Positions 1 to 6,080 are shown, counted from the stretch's first letter. The stretch is DNA of 6,499 nt from Clostridiales bacterium (GCA_019421725.1 JAHZES010000119.1:1-6499); one strand, 5' to 3'. The notes: a model not told the origin generated them from the letters alone. Made by a program: numbers and translations.

Positions 1-121
1 CACAGGCTTTGATCTCCCTGCAAATTTTCAGAACAGTGTCAAAATCAAGACCTGTTTTTGCCTCGCCCGCAAGCGCCTCGCCGCTTAGCTTGAGCAAAAC
101 GCGTTTATATTTTGGCTCCAT
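1..121 (-). CDS. pyrH: UMP kinase, N-terminal fragment (runs off left edge)
   Basis: This is the first 40 codons of UMP kinase, which phosphorylates UMP to UDP with ATP in the cytoplasm, in pyrimidine nucleotide synthesis. The visible N-terminus reads MEPKYKRVLLKLSGEALAGE and continues as a short Gly-Leu-Asp-Phe stretch. The KRVLLKLSGEAL block is the first strand and phosphate-binding loop typical of the bacterial PyrH (amino acid kinase) family. The rest of the gene, including the catalytic core, lies outside the window. The ATG at 121 is supported by a ribosome binding site, GGAGAGGTG (129-137), 7 bases upstream. The gene is separated from ftsZ by a terminator and has its own promoter, so it is probably a new transcription unit. 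In many Firmicutes pyrH is followed by frr and uppS; whether that holds here cannot be seen. Identity is confident despite the short length. Confidence 0.88.
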   Translation of the reverse strand, partial: MEPKYKRVLLKLSGEALAGEAKTGLDFDTVLKICREIKAC

Positions 122-128
122 GAAAAAA

Positions 129-137
129 CACCTCTCC
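129..137 (-). promoter_or_regulatory. Ribosome binding site of pyrH
   Basis: GGAGAGGTG on the minus strand, 7 bases before the ATG at 121. It is strongly purine-rich and complementary to the 16S 3' end, and it fixes the pyrH start. Confidence 0.75.
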
Positions 138-152
138 GGTTTTGTTTCTTCC

Positions 153-181
153 ATTTTACAATACTCAAACGCTTCTGTAAA
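153..181 (-). promoter_or_regulatory. Sigma-A-type promoter of pyrH
   Basis: On the minus strand there is a -35 box TTTACA (176-181, 5 of 6 to consensus), a 17-base spacer, and a -10 box TAAAAT (153-158, 5 of 6). Transcription would start near 146, giving a leader of about 25 bases that includes the pyrH ribosome binding site. It lies just downstream of the ftsZ terminator, as expected for a new transcription unit. A 7-bp inverted repeat brackets the -35 box. No experimental start site is known to me. Confidence 0.68.
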
Positions 182-189
182 GAGCGTTT
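167..189. repeat. 7-bp inverted repeat bracketing the pyrH -35 box
   Basis: AAACGCT (167-173) and AGCGTTT (183-189) are perfect inverted copies separated by 9 bases. The -35 box of the pyrH promoter (176-181) falls in the spacer. It could be an operator, or chance. It is not followed by a U-tract in either direction, so it does not look like a terminator. Confidence 0.4.
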
Positions 190-192
190 TGG

Positions 193-233
193 AACAAAAC
201 ACTCCCGCCGGGCAAAATCGCCGAGCGGGAGTG
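193..233 (-). terminator. Rho-independent terminator after ftsZ
   Basis: A perfect 9-bp GC-rich stem on the minus strand, CACTCCCGC (225-233) pairing with GCGGGAGTG (200-208). Three further pairs are possible inside (209-211 with 221-223) past one bulged base. The right arm is followed directly by TTTTGTT (193-199). The stem begins 18 bases after the ftsZ stop codon, so it should end the dcw transcript. The U-tract is interrupted by one G, so some read-through into pyrH is possible. Confidence 0.82.
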
Positions 234-251
234 CATACTTCGACAAATGAA

Positions 252-1412
252 TTATTTGGAACCGTCCTTGAAAAACTTGAGCAGCTGCTCAAACTCCTCA
301 TCGTCAATATCATCATTTTTAGACGGCGCCGCAGGCTGACTCTGCGCAGGCGCCGCAGCTGCCGTTCCCTGCGCTGCGGGCGCGGAAGCCGATTCCTTTC
401 CCGCCGCTTCTGCGCCGACGGCGGAAGAAACTCCGTCGCCCTCCGGTTCGCCGTTGTTCGTATCAAAACCGGTTGCGATGACCGTGACCATCATTTCATC
501 CTGCATATTTTCGTCAAACGCAACACCCCAGATAATATTTGCGCCATCATGAGCCGCTTCCGCAATCATGGTGGAAGCCTGCTCCACTTCATCCAGACCG
601 ATATCCGGCGAGGAAGTCACGTTGATAATAACGCCGTGCGCTCCGGAAATGGATGTTTCCAGCAGCGGACTGGAGATTGCCATATTAGCGGCATGGATCG
701 CCTTATCCTTGCCGGAAGCACGTCCCACGCCCATGTGGGCATAGCCCGCGTCCTTCATGACCGATTTCACATCGGCAAAGTCCAGGTTTACAAAGCCCGG
801 CACCAGAATCAGATCCGAAATGCTCTGAACACCCTGACGAAGAACATCGTCCGCAATAGCAAATGCGTTCTGCAGCGTAATGCGTTCCTCGCTGGCATAT
901 TTCAGCCGCTCGTTCGGGATCACCACCAACGAATCGACATGCTCACGCAGCGCGGCGATGCCTTCTTCGGCCTGCACCATACGCTTTTTGCCCTCAAATG
1001 CAAACGGCTTGGTCACAATACCGACCGTCAGAATCCCCATTTCTTTAGCGATCTGCGCAATGATCGGCGCTGCTCCCGTACCGGTTCCTCCGCCCATACC
1101 TGCCGTAATGAAGACCATTTCGCTGCCCTTAAGCGCGGCCGTGATCTCGTCGCGGCTCTCATCCGCCGATTTTCTTCCCACCTCGGGCATCGATCCGGCG
1201 CCCTGTCCGTGAGTAATTTTTTCACCGATCACAATTTTATGTGTGGCGCGCGAACGGTTGATCGCCTGCTTATCGGTATTCACCGTAATAAATTCAACAC
1301 TTTGAATTTCGTTCTGAACCATGCGGTTTACCGCGTTTCCGCCGCCGCCGCCGACACCGATCACCTTAATCTGTACAACCTGTTCCTGTTCATTATCGAA
1401 CTGAAGGGACAT
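252..1412 (-). CDS. ftsZ: Cell division protein FtsZ
   Basis: The tubulin-like GTPase that polymerises into the cytoplasmic Z ring and organises septal wall synthesis. The 386-residue product has the family landmarks in order. The nucleotide-binding loop GVGGGGGNAVNRM is at about 19-31 and the tubulin signature GGGTGTG at 107-113. The T7 loop NLDFADVK at 209-216 has Asp211 and Asp214, which act on the GTP of the next subunit. The globular core ends near residue 318. A disordered Ala/Gln/Pro/Ser-rich linker of roughly 45 residues follows, then an acidic tail ending FEQLLKFFKDGSK. That tail lacks the usual IPxFLR C-terminal peptide. The ATG at 1412 is preferred over an in-frame GTG at 1421 because GGAGTGA (1418-1424) lies at correct spacing for the ATG but overlaps the GTG. 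It is the last gene before a strong terminator, lies downstream of divIB/ftsQ without an intervening ftsA, and probably also has its own promoter. Confidence 0.98.
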   Translation of the reverse strand: MSLQFDNEQEQVVQIKVIGVGGGGGNAVNRMVQNEIQSVEFITVNTDKQAINRSRATHKIVIGEKITHGQGAGSMPEVGRKSADESRDEITAALKGSEMVFITAGMGGGTGTGAAPIIAQIAKEMGILTVGIVTKPFAFEGKKRMVQAEEGIAALREHVDSLVVIPNERLKYASEERITLQNAFAIADDVLRQGVQSISDLILVPGFVNLDFADVKSVMKDAGYAHMGVGRASGKDKAIHAANMAISSPLLETSISGAHGVIINVTSSPDIGLDEVEQASTMIAEAAHDGANIIWGVAFDENMQDEMMVTVIATGFDTNNGEPEGDGVSSAVGAEAAGKESASAPAAQGTAAAAPAQSQPAAPSKNDDIDDEEFEQLLKFFKDGSK

Positions 1413-1417
1413 TTTAT

Positions 1418-1424
1418 TCACTCC
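1418..1424 (-). promoter_or_regulatory. Ribosome binding site deciding the ftsZ start
   Basis: GGAGTGA on the minus strand. Its GGAG core ends 8 bases before the ATG at 1412. It overlaps the alternative GTG codon (1419-1421), which therefore cannot use it, so the shorter 386-residue FtsZ is favoured. Confidence 0.7.
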
Positions 1425-1497
1425 GTTTCCATTTATCGTCTGAAATCACCCTGGCGGTTCATTTCTGTTTCAGTCACATTATTTTCTTAACTATTTA

Positions 1498-1526
1498 AAT
1501 TTATCACAAAATATATCTTTGCGCAA
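1498..1526 (-). promoter_or_regulatory. Candidate promoter upstream of ftsZ
   Basis: On the minus strand there is a -35-like TTGCGC (1521-1526), a 17-base spacer, and a -10-like TAAATT (1498-1503). The -10 is preceded by TGA, which makes an extended -10 (TGn). Each hexamer matches consensus at about 4 of 6, so the call relies on spacing, the extended -10 and the AT-rich setting. The leader to the ftsZ ATG would be about 79 bases. A dedicated ftsZ promoter fits known practice in other bacteria, where ftsZ needs more transcript than its upstream neighbours. Confidence 0.42.
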
Positions 1527-1543
1527 CCGTTCTGATATATTTT
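1508..1543. repeat. Perfect 10-bp inverted repeat in the ftsQ-ftsZ gap
   Basis: On the minus strand, AAAATATATC (1534-1543) and GATATATTTT (1508-1517) are perfect inverted copies with a 16-base spacer. The spacer includes most of the 8-base palindrome TTGCGCAA (1519-1526). The element starts 11 bases after the ftsQ stop and overlaps the -35 and spacer of the candidate ftsZ promoter. The arms are almost pure A/T, so an RNA hairpin would be weak and a terminator role is less likely. A protein-binding operator is the alternative. The function is inference only. Confidence 0.6.
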
Positions 1544-1554
1544 TCCTCAATCTT

Positions 1555-2412
1555 TTATCCGGAAACATCGGACGATGTGCCGGGAGGAAGGATCACACTG
1601 TTGGAACCGTAGTCCGGCCGGAAAATTGCCTGTCCGTTTTCCTGAGAAAGATCAAGCGTTCCCGCCTGATCGGCGTCCAGCTTATTGTCGATGATATAGC
1701 GTGCAAGCTGCAGTTTTTCCTGCAGGTTTCCGAGCGATCCGATCCTCACGGTTATTTTTTCATCATAGCTCAGCTCAATAGAATACAGTCTGGTAACATC
1801 GATGGCAGTAACTTGAGAAAACTGATTCACCTTCAGCTGCTCCTCCAGCGTGAGCAGCGTCTGAGGCATTTCTTCCTTCTCAAATTCAGCCTGCGTTCCC
1901 GGCTCCGCTGCGGTAAGCCCGGCTCCGGTGATCACCGGCAAGTCCGGCGCTTCTTCGCCGGACCGTTCCAGCACTTTCAGGTCCCCGCTGAGCAGATAAC
2001 AGCTGCCGTCCTGTTGGATCTGCAAAGCGGGCTCCGCTTCCTGCACGGAGATAAAAATCTTATCCGGCAAAACAATAGACACGGATGCGCTTTCGATGTA
2101 AGGGAGCGTTCTGCTGATTTTTTGCGCTGCTCCGGCGCGGTCGACCCGAAACAGATTTGTTCCGTTTTCTATTCCGGCAGCCTCTGTGATCTGCTCTGCG
2201 GTATAATGCGTTCCGGGCTCAGCTTCTACCGCCGAGACCCGAAACAGAACGGTCAGCGAAAGCGTGGCGCAGATGCCTGCTGCAAACAAAACCGTCAGGA
2301 AAATTCTCGCGCGCAGCCTTCGCCTTTTTTTTGACTTTCGTACGGTCCTCGCCGACGGCTTTACATTGCGAACGCCGGGTGAATGATTCTGTTTTCTTCT
2401 TTGATCTGCCAT
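1555..2412 (-). CDS. ftsQ: Cell division protein DivIB/FtsQ
   Basis: A bitopic membrane protein of the divisome. In Gram-positives DivIB works with FtsL/DivIC outside the membrane to control septal wall synthesis. The 285-residue product has a very basic cytoplasmic tail (1-36, about 15 Lys/Arg). One membrane segment follows at about 37-57, then a POTRA-like FtsQ domain (about 58-128, including YTAEQITEAAGIENGTNLF and the following SVSIVLPDKIFISVQEAEP). A beta-rich FtsQ domain runs to about 235, ending in a short flexible tail. Size and order suit the family. The ATG at 2412 has a good ribosome binding site, GAGGAAAG (2417-2424), 4 bases upstream (7 from AGGA). The first 16 codons overlap the end of murA, so the two are probably translated from one transcript. 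It could be labelled divIB or ftsQ; the family is the same. Confidence 0.92.
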   Translation of the reverse strand: MADQRRKQNHSPGVRNVKPSARTVRKSKKRRRLRARIFLTVLFAAGICATLSLTVLFRVSAVEAEPGTHYTAEQITEAAGIENGTNLFRVDRAGAAQKISRTLPYIESASVSIVLPDKIFISVQEAEPALQIQQDGSCYLLSGDLKVLERSGEEAPDLPVITGAGLTAAEPGTQAEFEKEEMPQTLLTLEEQLKVNQFSQVTAIDVTRLYSIELSYDEKITVRIGSLGNLQEKLQLARYIIDNKLDADQAGTLDLSQENGQAIFRPDYGSNSVILPPGTSSDVSG

Positions 2413-3668
2413 GTTTCTTTCCTCACAGCGCAGGCTCCCAACAAGCTCAACGCATATTCCATAGATTCATAACCACGGTCAATATGATGCACCTGTGAAA
2501 TTTCGGTTTCTCCTTCTGCAAAAAGCGCCGCGATCACCAGCGCCGCGCCGCCGCGAAGATCGGTCGCCGAAACGCGCGCGCCGTGCAGGAACGGCACCCC
2601 TTTGACCACTGCGCTCTGACCCTCCACGCTGATCTCCGCTCCCATTCTGTTGAGCTCGGCTGCGTGACGAAAGCGGTTTTGAAAAATGGTTTCCTTAAAA
2701 ACTGTCGTACCGTCCGCAATGCTGCAAAGCGCCATCAACGGAGCCTGTGCATCGGTCGGAAAACCCGGATACGGCGCAGTTAAAACCGCAGAAAGCGATC
2801 TTGGCCTGCCTTGCGCGCGAACACGGATCTGCCGGCCGGCGGTCACCAGCTCGCAGCCGGTCTCCTGCAAGCGCGGCAAAACGGCGGAAAGATGCTCCGG
2901 GACAACGTCTGTCAGCGTAACGTCTCCTCCTGTAACAGCTGCCGCAAAAAGGTAAGTGGCCGCAACAATTCTGTCTGGAATCACTCTGTGTTCACAGCCA
3001 TGCAGTTTCGGAACGCCCTCCACAGTGATCCTGGAAGTGCCCGCTCCGGTCACCTTCGCACCGCAGTGAACCAAAAACTGTGCCAGATCGCAAATCTCCG
3101 GTTCGCAGGCAGCATTAAAAATTTTTGTGATACCCTTTGCCGTGGCGGCAGCAATCAGTACATTTTCCGTCGCGCCGACACTGACAAAGGGAAAACGGAT
3201 CTCTTCGCCGTGCAGCTGCCCGTTTACCCGGCACTCCAGAACGCCGCCTTCTTCTGTGATCTCTGCACCCATTTTCCGCAGCGCGGCAAGGTGCAAATCG
3301 ATCGGACGGGGTCCCAGATCACAGCCGCCAGGAGCGCTGAGCACCGCTCGGCCGTTCTTTGCCGCCATTGCCCCGAGGAAAATAATAGAAGACCGCATTT
3401 CACGCATCAGCTTCTCCGGGATGGAGATACCGTCCGCATGCGCAGAGTCAATCTGAATTCGGTCCTTTTCGCGCTCCACGGCGCACCCCAGCTGGCGCAG
3501 AATTTCCGATGCCAGCCGAACATCCGAAAGCGCGGGACAATTCTGCAGCACGCTTTGTCCCGACACGAGCAGCGACGCAGCAAGAATCGGCAGCACACTG
3601 TTCTTTGCCCCAAAAATCCGCATGGTGCCTTCCAAACGGTTTCCTCCGCGAATGATGAGCTTAGCCAT
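2361..3668 (-). CDS. murA: UDP-N-acetylglucosamine 1-carboxyvinyltransferase (MurA)
   Basis: A cytoplasmic enzyme that transfers enolpyruvate from phosphoenolpyruvate to UDP-GlcNAc, the first committed step of peptidoglycan synthesis. The 435-residue product carries the known active-site blocks in E. coli-like positions. These are Lys22-Asn23 in GAKNSVLPIL, Cys116 in APGGCDLGPRPIDLHL, Asp306 in GFPTDAQAPL, Arg372 in ATDLRGGA and Arg398 in HIDRGYE. Cys (not Asp) at 116 is the form that fosfomycin alkylates. The ATG at 3668 gives the family-typical start MAKLIIRGG; GGAAGGA lies 11 bases upstream, a little far. In-frame ATG 3680 and TTG 3692 are possible but have poorer sites. The C-terminus extends about a dozen residues past the usual end and overlaps ftsQ by 52 bases. 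A candidate promoter lies in the 85-base gap after murG. Many Firmicutes have a second copy (murAB/murZ); none is in view. Confidence 0.96.
   Translation of the reverse strand: MAKLIIRGGNRLEGTMRIFGAKNSVLPILAASLLVSGQSVLQNCPALSDVRLASEILRQLGCAVEREKDRIQIDSAHADGISIPEKLMREMRSSIIFLGAMAAKNGRAVLSAPGGCDLGPRPIDLHLAALRKMGAEITEEGGVLECRVNGQLHGEEIRFPFVSVGATENVLIAAATAKGITKIFNAACEPEICDLAQFLVHCGAKVTGAGTSRITVEGVPKLHGCEHRVIPDRIVAATYLFAAAVTGGDVTLTDVVPEHLSAVLPRLQETGCELVTAGRQIRVRAQGRPRSLSAVLTAPYPGFPTDAQAPLMALCSIADGTTVFKETIFQNRFRHAAELNRMGAEISVEGQSAVVKGVPFLHGARVSATDLRGGAALVIAALFAEGETEISQVHHIDRGYESMEYALSLLGACAVRKETWQIKEENRIIHPAFAM
2417..2424 (-). promoter_or_regulatory. Ribosome binding site of ftsQ inside murA
   Basis: GAGGAAAG on the minus strand, within the last codons of murA. 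It sits well for the ATG at 2412 and is the main reason to accept a 52-base gene overlap rather than a later ftsQ start. No other Met codon occurs early in the frame. Confidence 0.7.
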
Positions 3669-3708
3669 TCTGACACGCATCCTTCCGCTCAAAAGCTCAA
3701 TACTGCCC

Positions 3709-3748
3709 TGATAAGCCTATCATATGCTTTTGCGCGGCAGGTTGTGAA
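3709..3748 (-). promoter_or_regulatory. Candidate promoter with small palindrome upstream of murA
   Basis: On the minus strand there is a -35 box TTCACA (3743-3748, 5 of 6), an 18-base spacer, and a -10 box TATGAT (3719-3724, 5 of 6). Initiation would be near 3712, with a leader of about 44 bases to murA. A hyphenated palindrome, TGATA-4-TATCA (3709-3722), overlaps the -10 box and start point and could bind a regulator. The site lies just after the murG stop, so it could let murA, ftsQ and ftsZ be expressed apart from the upstream genes. No experimental support is available. Confidence 0.4.
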
Positions 3749-3753
3749 ATAAT

Positions 3754-4878
3754 TTATTTCTGCAGAACCTTTATGATTTCGCGGTAAATCCGTTCGTTTG
3801 CATCCACGATCGCCATTTTCTGCGCGTTGCGCCCACACTCCCGAAGCTTTTCCGGATCTTTCAGAAGACCGAAGACCAGTTTGCAGAGCGATTCCCCGGT
3901 CAGGTCCTTTTCCTCCAACAAAAAGGCTGCACCGCGCGAAGAAAGCGCCAGAGCGTTGTAATACTGGTGATTTTCGGCTACGTTTGGAGAAGGAATCAAC
4001 ACGGCCGGTTTACCCTGTACCTGCAGCTCGCTGAGCGTAATGGCCCCCGCCCGGCAAATCAGCAGATCGGCTGCCGCAATACAGTCCGGCATATTATCGA
4101 TGTACTCTCTGATATCGAGATTAGGATGGTCCCTGAGCACAACGCCCCTTTCCTCCAGCAGCGCGGGAAACCATCTTCCGTACTGGCCGTAGGCGTGAAT
4201 ATGCTGAACGGCATCTGTTTTTGCCGTTTGGATCATCAATTCCGCCACTGCGCGGTTTACCTGCTCGGCGCCAAGACTGCCCCCGTAAGAAAGTATCACC
4301 GGCCTTTCGTCAAGCTTCAATTTTTTGCGCGCTTCCTCCCGGTTGGCATAAATCAGTTCGCTTCGCACCGGATTCCCTGTGACAACGATTTTTTCATGCA
4401 GCGAAGAGTCCAGCCGCTTTTCGGCATCCGGAATCGCCAGCATGACCTTATCGGCAAGCCTGGCAAGCATTTTTGTCGTTACGCCGGGAAACGCATTTTG
4501 TTCATGGATCAGAACCGGAATGCCCATTTTCTTTGCCTTGCGCAGCACCGGACCGCTGACATAACCGCCTGTTCCGACGCAAACATCCGGGCGGAATTGT
4601 TCCAAAATCCGCTTGGATTCTCTTGTTGCAGAAAATGCACGCTTGATCGCTACTGCATTGTGCTTGATCCCGTTCCAGTTCATTTTCCGAATAAATCCGG
4701 AAACCGTAACGGAACGAAATTCAAACCCGGCCTGCGGGACCAATCGCTCCTCCATTCCTCCCTTGGAACCCACAAAAAGAATTTGAGCTTCCGGTTTCTG
4801 GCTGCGCACATAACCCGCCACCGCCAGCGCCGGATTGATGTGCCCGGCGGTACCGCCGCCGGCAAAAAGAATTTTCAT
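3754..4878 (-). CDS. murG: MurG: lipid II synthase (UDP-GlcNAc:lipid I GlcNAc transferase)
   Basis: A peripheral membrane glycosyltransferase (GT-B fold, family GT28) that adds GlcNAc from UDP-GlcNAc to lipid I on the inner face of the membrane, yielding lipid II. The 374-residue product shows the family landmarks. These are the N-terminal Gly-rich loop GGGTAGHINPALA (7-19, with His13), VGTGGYVSGP (101-110), HEQNAFPG (125-132), TGNPVR (167-172) and the C-domain loop SYGGSLGAEQVN (197-208). The nucleotide-sugar site CRAGAITLSE (275-284) is followed by AENHQ (301-305). Cys275 replaces the common Ser in SRAGA. The length is slightly above the usual 350-370. The ATG at 4878 gives the typical MKILFAGGGT start. 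It follows the ftsW stop by 18 bases, with GAAGAAGGG overlapping that stop, so it is likely cotranscribed with and translationally linked to ftsW. Confidence 0.97.
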   Translation of the reverse strand: MKILFAGGGTAGHINPALAVAGYVRSQKPEAQILFVGSKGGMEERLVPQAGFEFRSVTVSGFIRKMNWNGIKHNAVAIKRAFSATRESKRILEQFRPDVCVGTGGYVSGPVLRKAKKMGIPVLIHEQNAFPGVTTKMLARLADKVMLAIPDAEKRLDSSLHEKIVVTGNPVRSELIYANREEARKKLKLDERPVILSYGGSLGAEQVNRAVAELMIQTAKTDAVQHIHAYGQYGRWFPALLEERGVVLRDHPNLDIREYIDNMPDCIAAADLLICRAGAITLSELQVQGKPAVLIPSPNVAENHQYYNALALSSRGAAFLLEEKDLTGESLCKLVFGLLKDPEKLRECGRNAQKMAIVDANERIYREIIKVLQK

Positions 4879-4896
4879 GCAAAATCAGGCCCTTCT

Positions 4897-6072
4897 TCAG
4901 GATTTTTCCATTCTCGCGCTGCGGGAAACCGAAAGGACGATCCCCATCTGCGCCATCAGCATAACCAGCGACGACCCTCCGTAGCTGAAAAACGGCAGAC
5001 TAATGCCCGTGTTCGGTACGGTATTACTGACCACCGCAATGTTCAGCACCGCCTGCAGGCCAACCTGCACCGTAAGACCCATGCTGAGCAGTGTCCCGAA
5101 TTTGTCCGGTGCGCGCAGCGCGATCACCATGCCGCGCCATACCAACAGCGCAAACAGGAGAATGATTATCATTGCGCCCACAAAGCCCAGCTCCTCACAG
5201 ATGACTGCAAAAATAAAATCATTCTGCGGCTCGGGCAGATAAAGATATTTTTGCCTCGAATTTCCGATTCCGAGGCCAAGAAAACCGCCGGAACCGATGG
5301 CGTAGAGCGACTGCCTTGTCTGATGGGACGCGTCTCTGTCCGCATAACCGAACGGATCGCGCCAAACGCCGATTCTGTCGCTGGCGTAAGGGATCAGGTC
5401 GGTAAAAAGAGCAATATAGGCAAGGATCCCGATCACCACAAACGCAATGACAAACCAACGTGCTTTCACGCCGCCGATAAACATCATAAAGCATGTCAGG
5501 CAGAAAATGATGACCGTACAGGAGAGGTGCGGCTCCTTAATCAGCAGTGCAGCCGAAGATCCAAATATCACTAAATACGGCAGGATCCCTGTGGAAAACC
5601 TGTTCATCTTCTGATAACTGATAGACATAAAATGTGCGAACGAAACCACAATTGCAAACTTTGTGATCTCAGACGGCTGAAATCCGGCGCTGCCGATAGA
5701 TATCCAACGGTGCGCGCCGTTGCGCGCGGGCATAAAGAGCACCAGAACCAGCAGCATATAAGAAAGGATCAAGATCGGTATCGCAAGCTTATGAAACTTG
5801 TGATAATCAAAATAAGAGCAGAGGATCATCGCCGCGATCCCAAGGATCGCCCAGATAAGCTGGTTTTTAAAAAAATGGTAACTGTTTCCGTAATAAGCCA
5901 GCGCATAAGCATAGCTTGCGGAAAAGAGCATGATCAAGCCGATGGTCAACAGCACCAGCACGATAGTCAGAAACGGGAGATCGATTCCCGCGCGAACGGA
6001 AAACATTCTGATTTTTTCCTTTACCCTGCCTGGCCCGTGCCTGTGCGCCTGCACCTGTTTTGCCTGTTCCAA
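4897..6072 (-). CDS. ftsW: SEDS peptidoglycan polymerase FtsW/SpoVE
   Basis: A polytopic membrane glycosyltransferase of the SEDS family (FtsW/RodA/SpoVE) that polymerises lipid II at the septum with a class B PBP. The 391-residue product has a basic N-terminal tail and about ten hydrophobic segments. Diagnostic blocks are HRWISIGSAGFQPSEITKF (131-149), RIGVWRDPF (243-251), LPEPQNDFIFAVICEELGF (279-297) and NTGISLPFFSYGGSSL (364-379). Asp285 in NDFIF aligns with the catalytic Asp of the family. Neighbouring residues vary: QND where HTD is common, and EPHLSCT (180-186) where QPDLGT is common. The TTG at 6072 is chosen because AAAGGAG (6081-6087) lies 8 bases upstream and the gap to mraY becomes 35 bases. 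An ATG at 6006 (369 residues) with weaker AAGGA is the alternative. Sequence alone does not separate vegetative FtsW from sporulation SpoVE; next to murG in Bacillus the gene is spoVE. Confidence 0.93.
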   Translation of the reverse strand: MEQAKQVQAHRHGPGRVKEKIRMFSVRAGIDLPFLTIVLVLLTIGLIMLFSASYAYALAYYGNSYHFFKNQLIWAILGIAAMILCSYFDYHKFHKLAIPILILSYMLLVLVLFMPARNGAHRWISIGSAGFQPSEITKFAIVVSFAHFMSISYQKMNRFSTGILPYLVIFGSSAALLIKEPHLSCTVIIFCLTCFMMFIGGVKARWFVIAFVVIGILAYIALFTDLIPYASDRIGVWRDPFGYADRDASHQTRQSLYAIGSGGFLGLGIGNSRQKYLYLPEPQNDFIFAVICEELGFVGAMIIILLFALLVWRGMVIALRAPDKFGTLLSMGLTVQVGLQAVLNIAVVSNTVPNTGISLPFFSYGGSSLVMLMAQMGIVLSVSRSARMEKS

Positions 6073-6080
6073 TGGCTGCG

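Noticed and set aside
325..358. Direct repeat GGCGCCGCAG at 325-334 and 349-358
   Set aside because: It falls in the Ala/Pro/Gln-rich FtsZ linker and is explained by repeated Ala and Pro codons; too short and too few copies for a distinct element.
9..1490. A 493-codon open frame on the plus strand over ftsZ
   Set aside because: It is antisense to an unmistakable ftsZ, very rich in Arg, His and Cys with no recognisable domain, and crosses the terminator and both promoters. It is open because of codon bias in the true gene.
1505..1550. A sigma-H-type promoter upstream of ftsZ, as known for Bacillus ftsAZ
   Set aside because: An AGGA core followed by A/T is present (1544-1547), but no GAAT-type -10 lies at suitable spacing.
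1519..2334. A 271-codon open frame on the plus strand over ftsQ
   Set aside because: It is a shadow of ftsQ; Arg-rich, with no domain or credible start context.
2811..3752. A 313-codon open frame on the plus strand over murA
   Set aside because: It is a shadow of murA. The translation is basic, lacks domains, and contradicts the intact catalytic motifs on the other strand.
3967..5574. A 535-codon open frame on the plus strand over murG and ftsW
   Set aside because: It is antisense to two clear genes, with low-complexity basic translation and no family resemblance, and no upstream ribosome binding site of note was seen.
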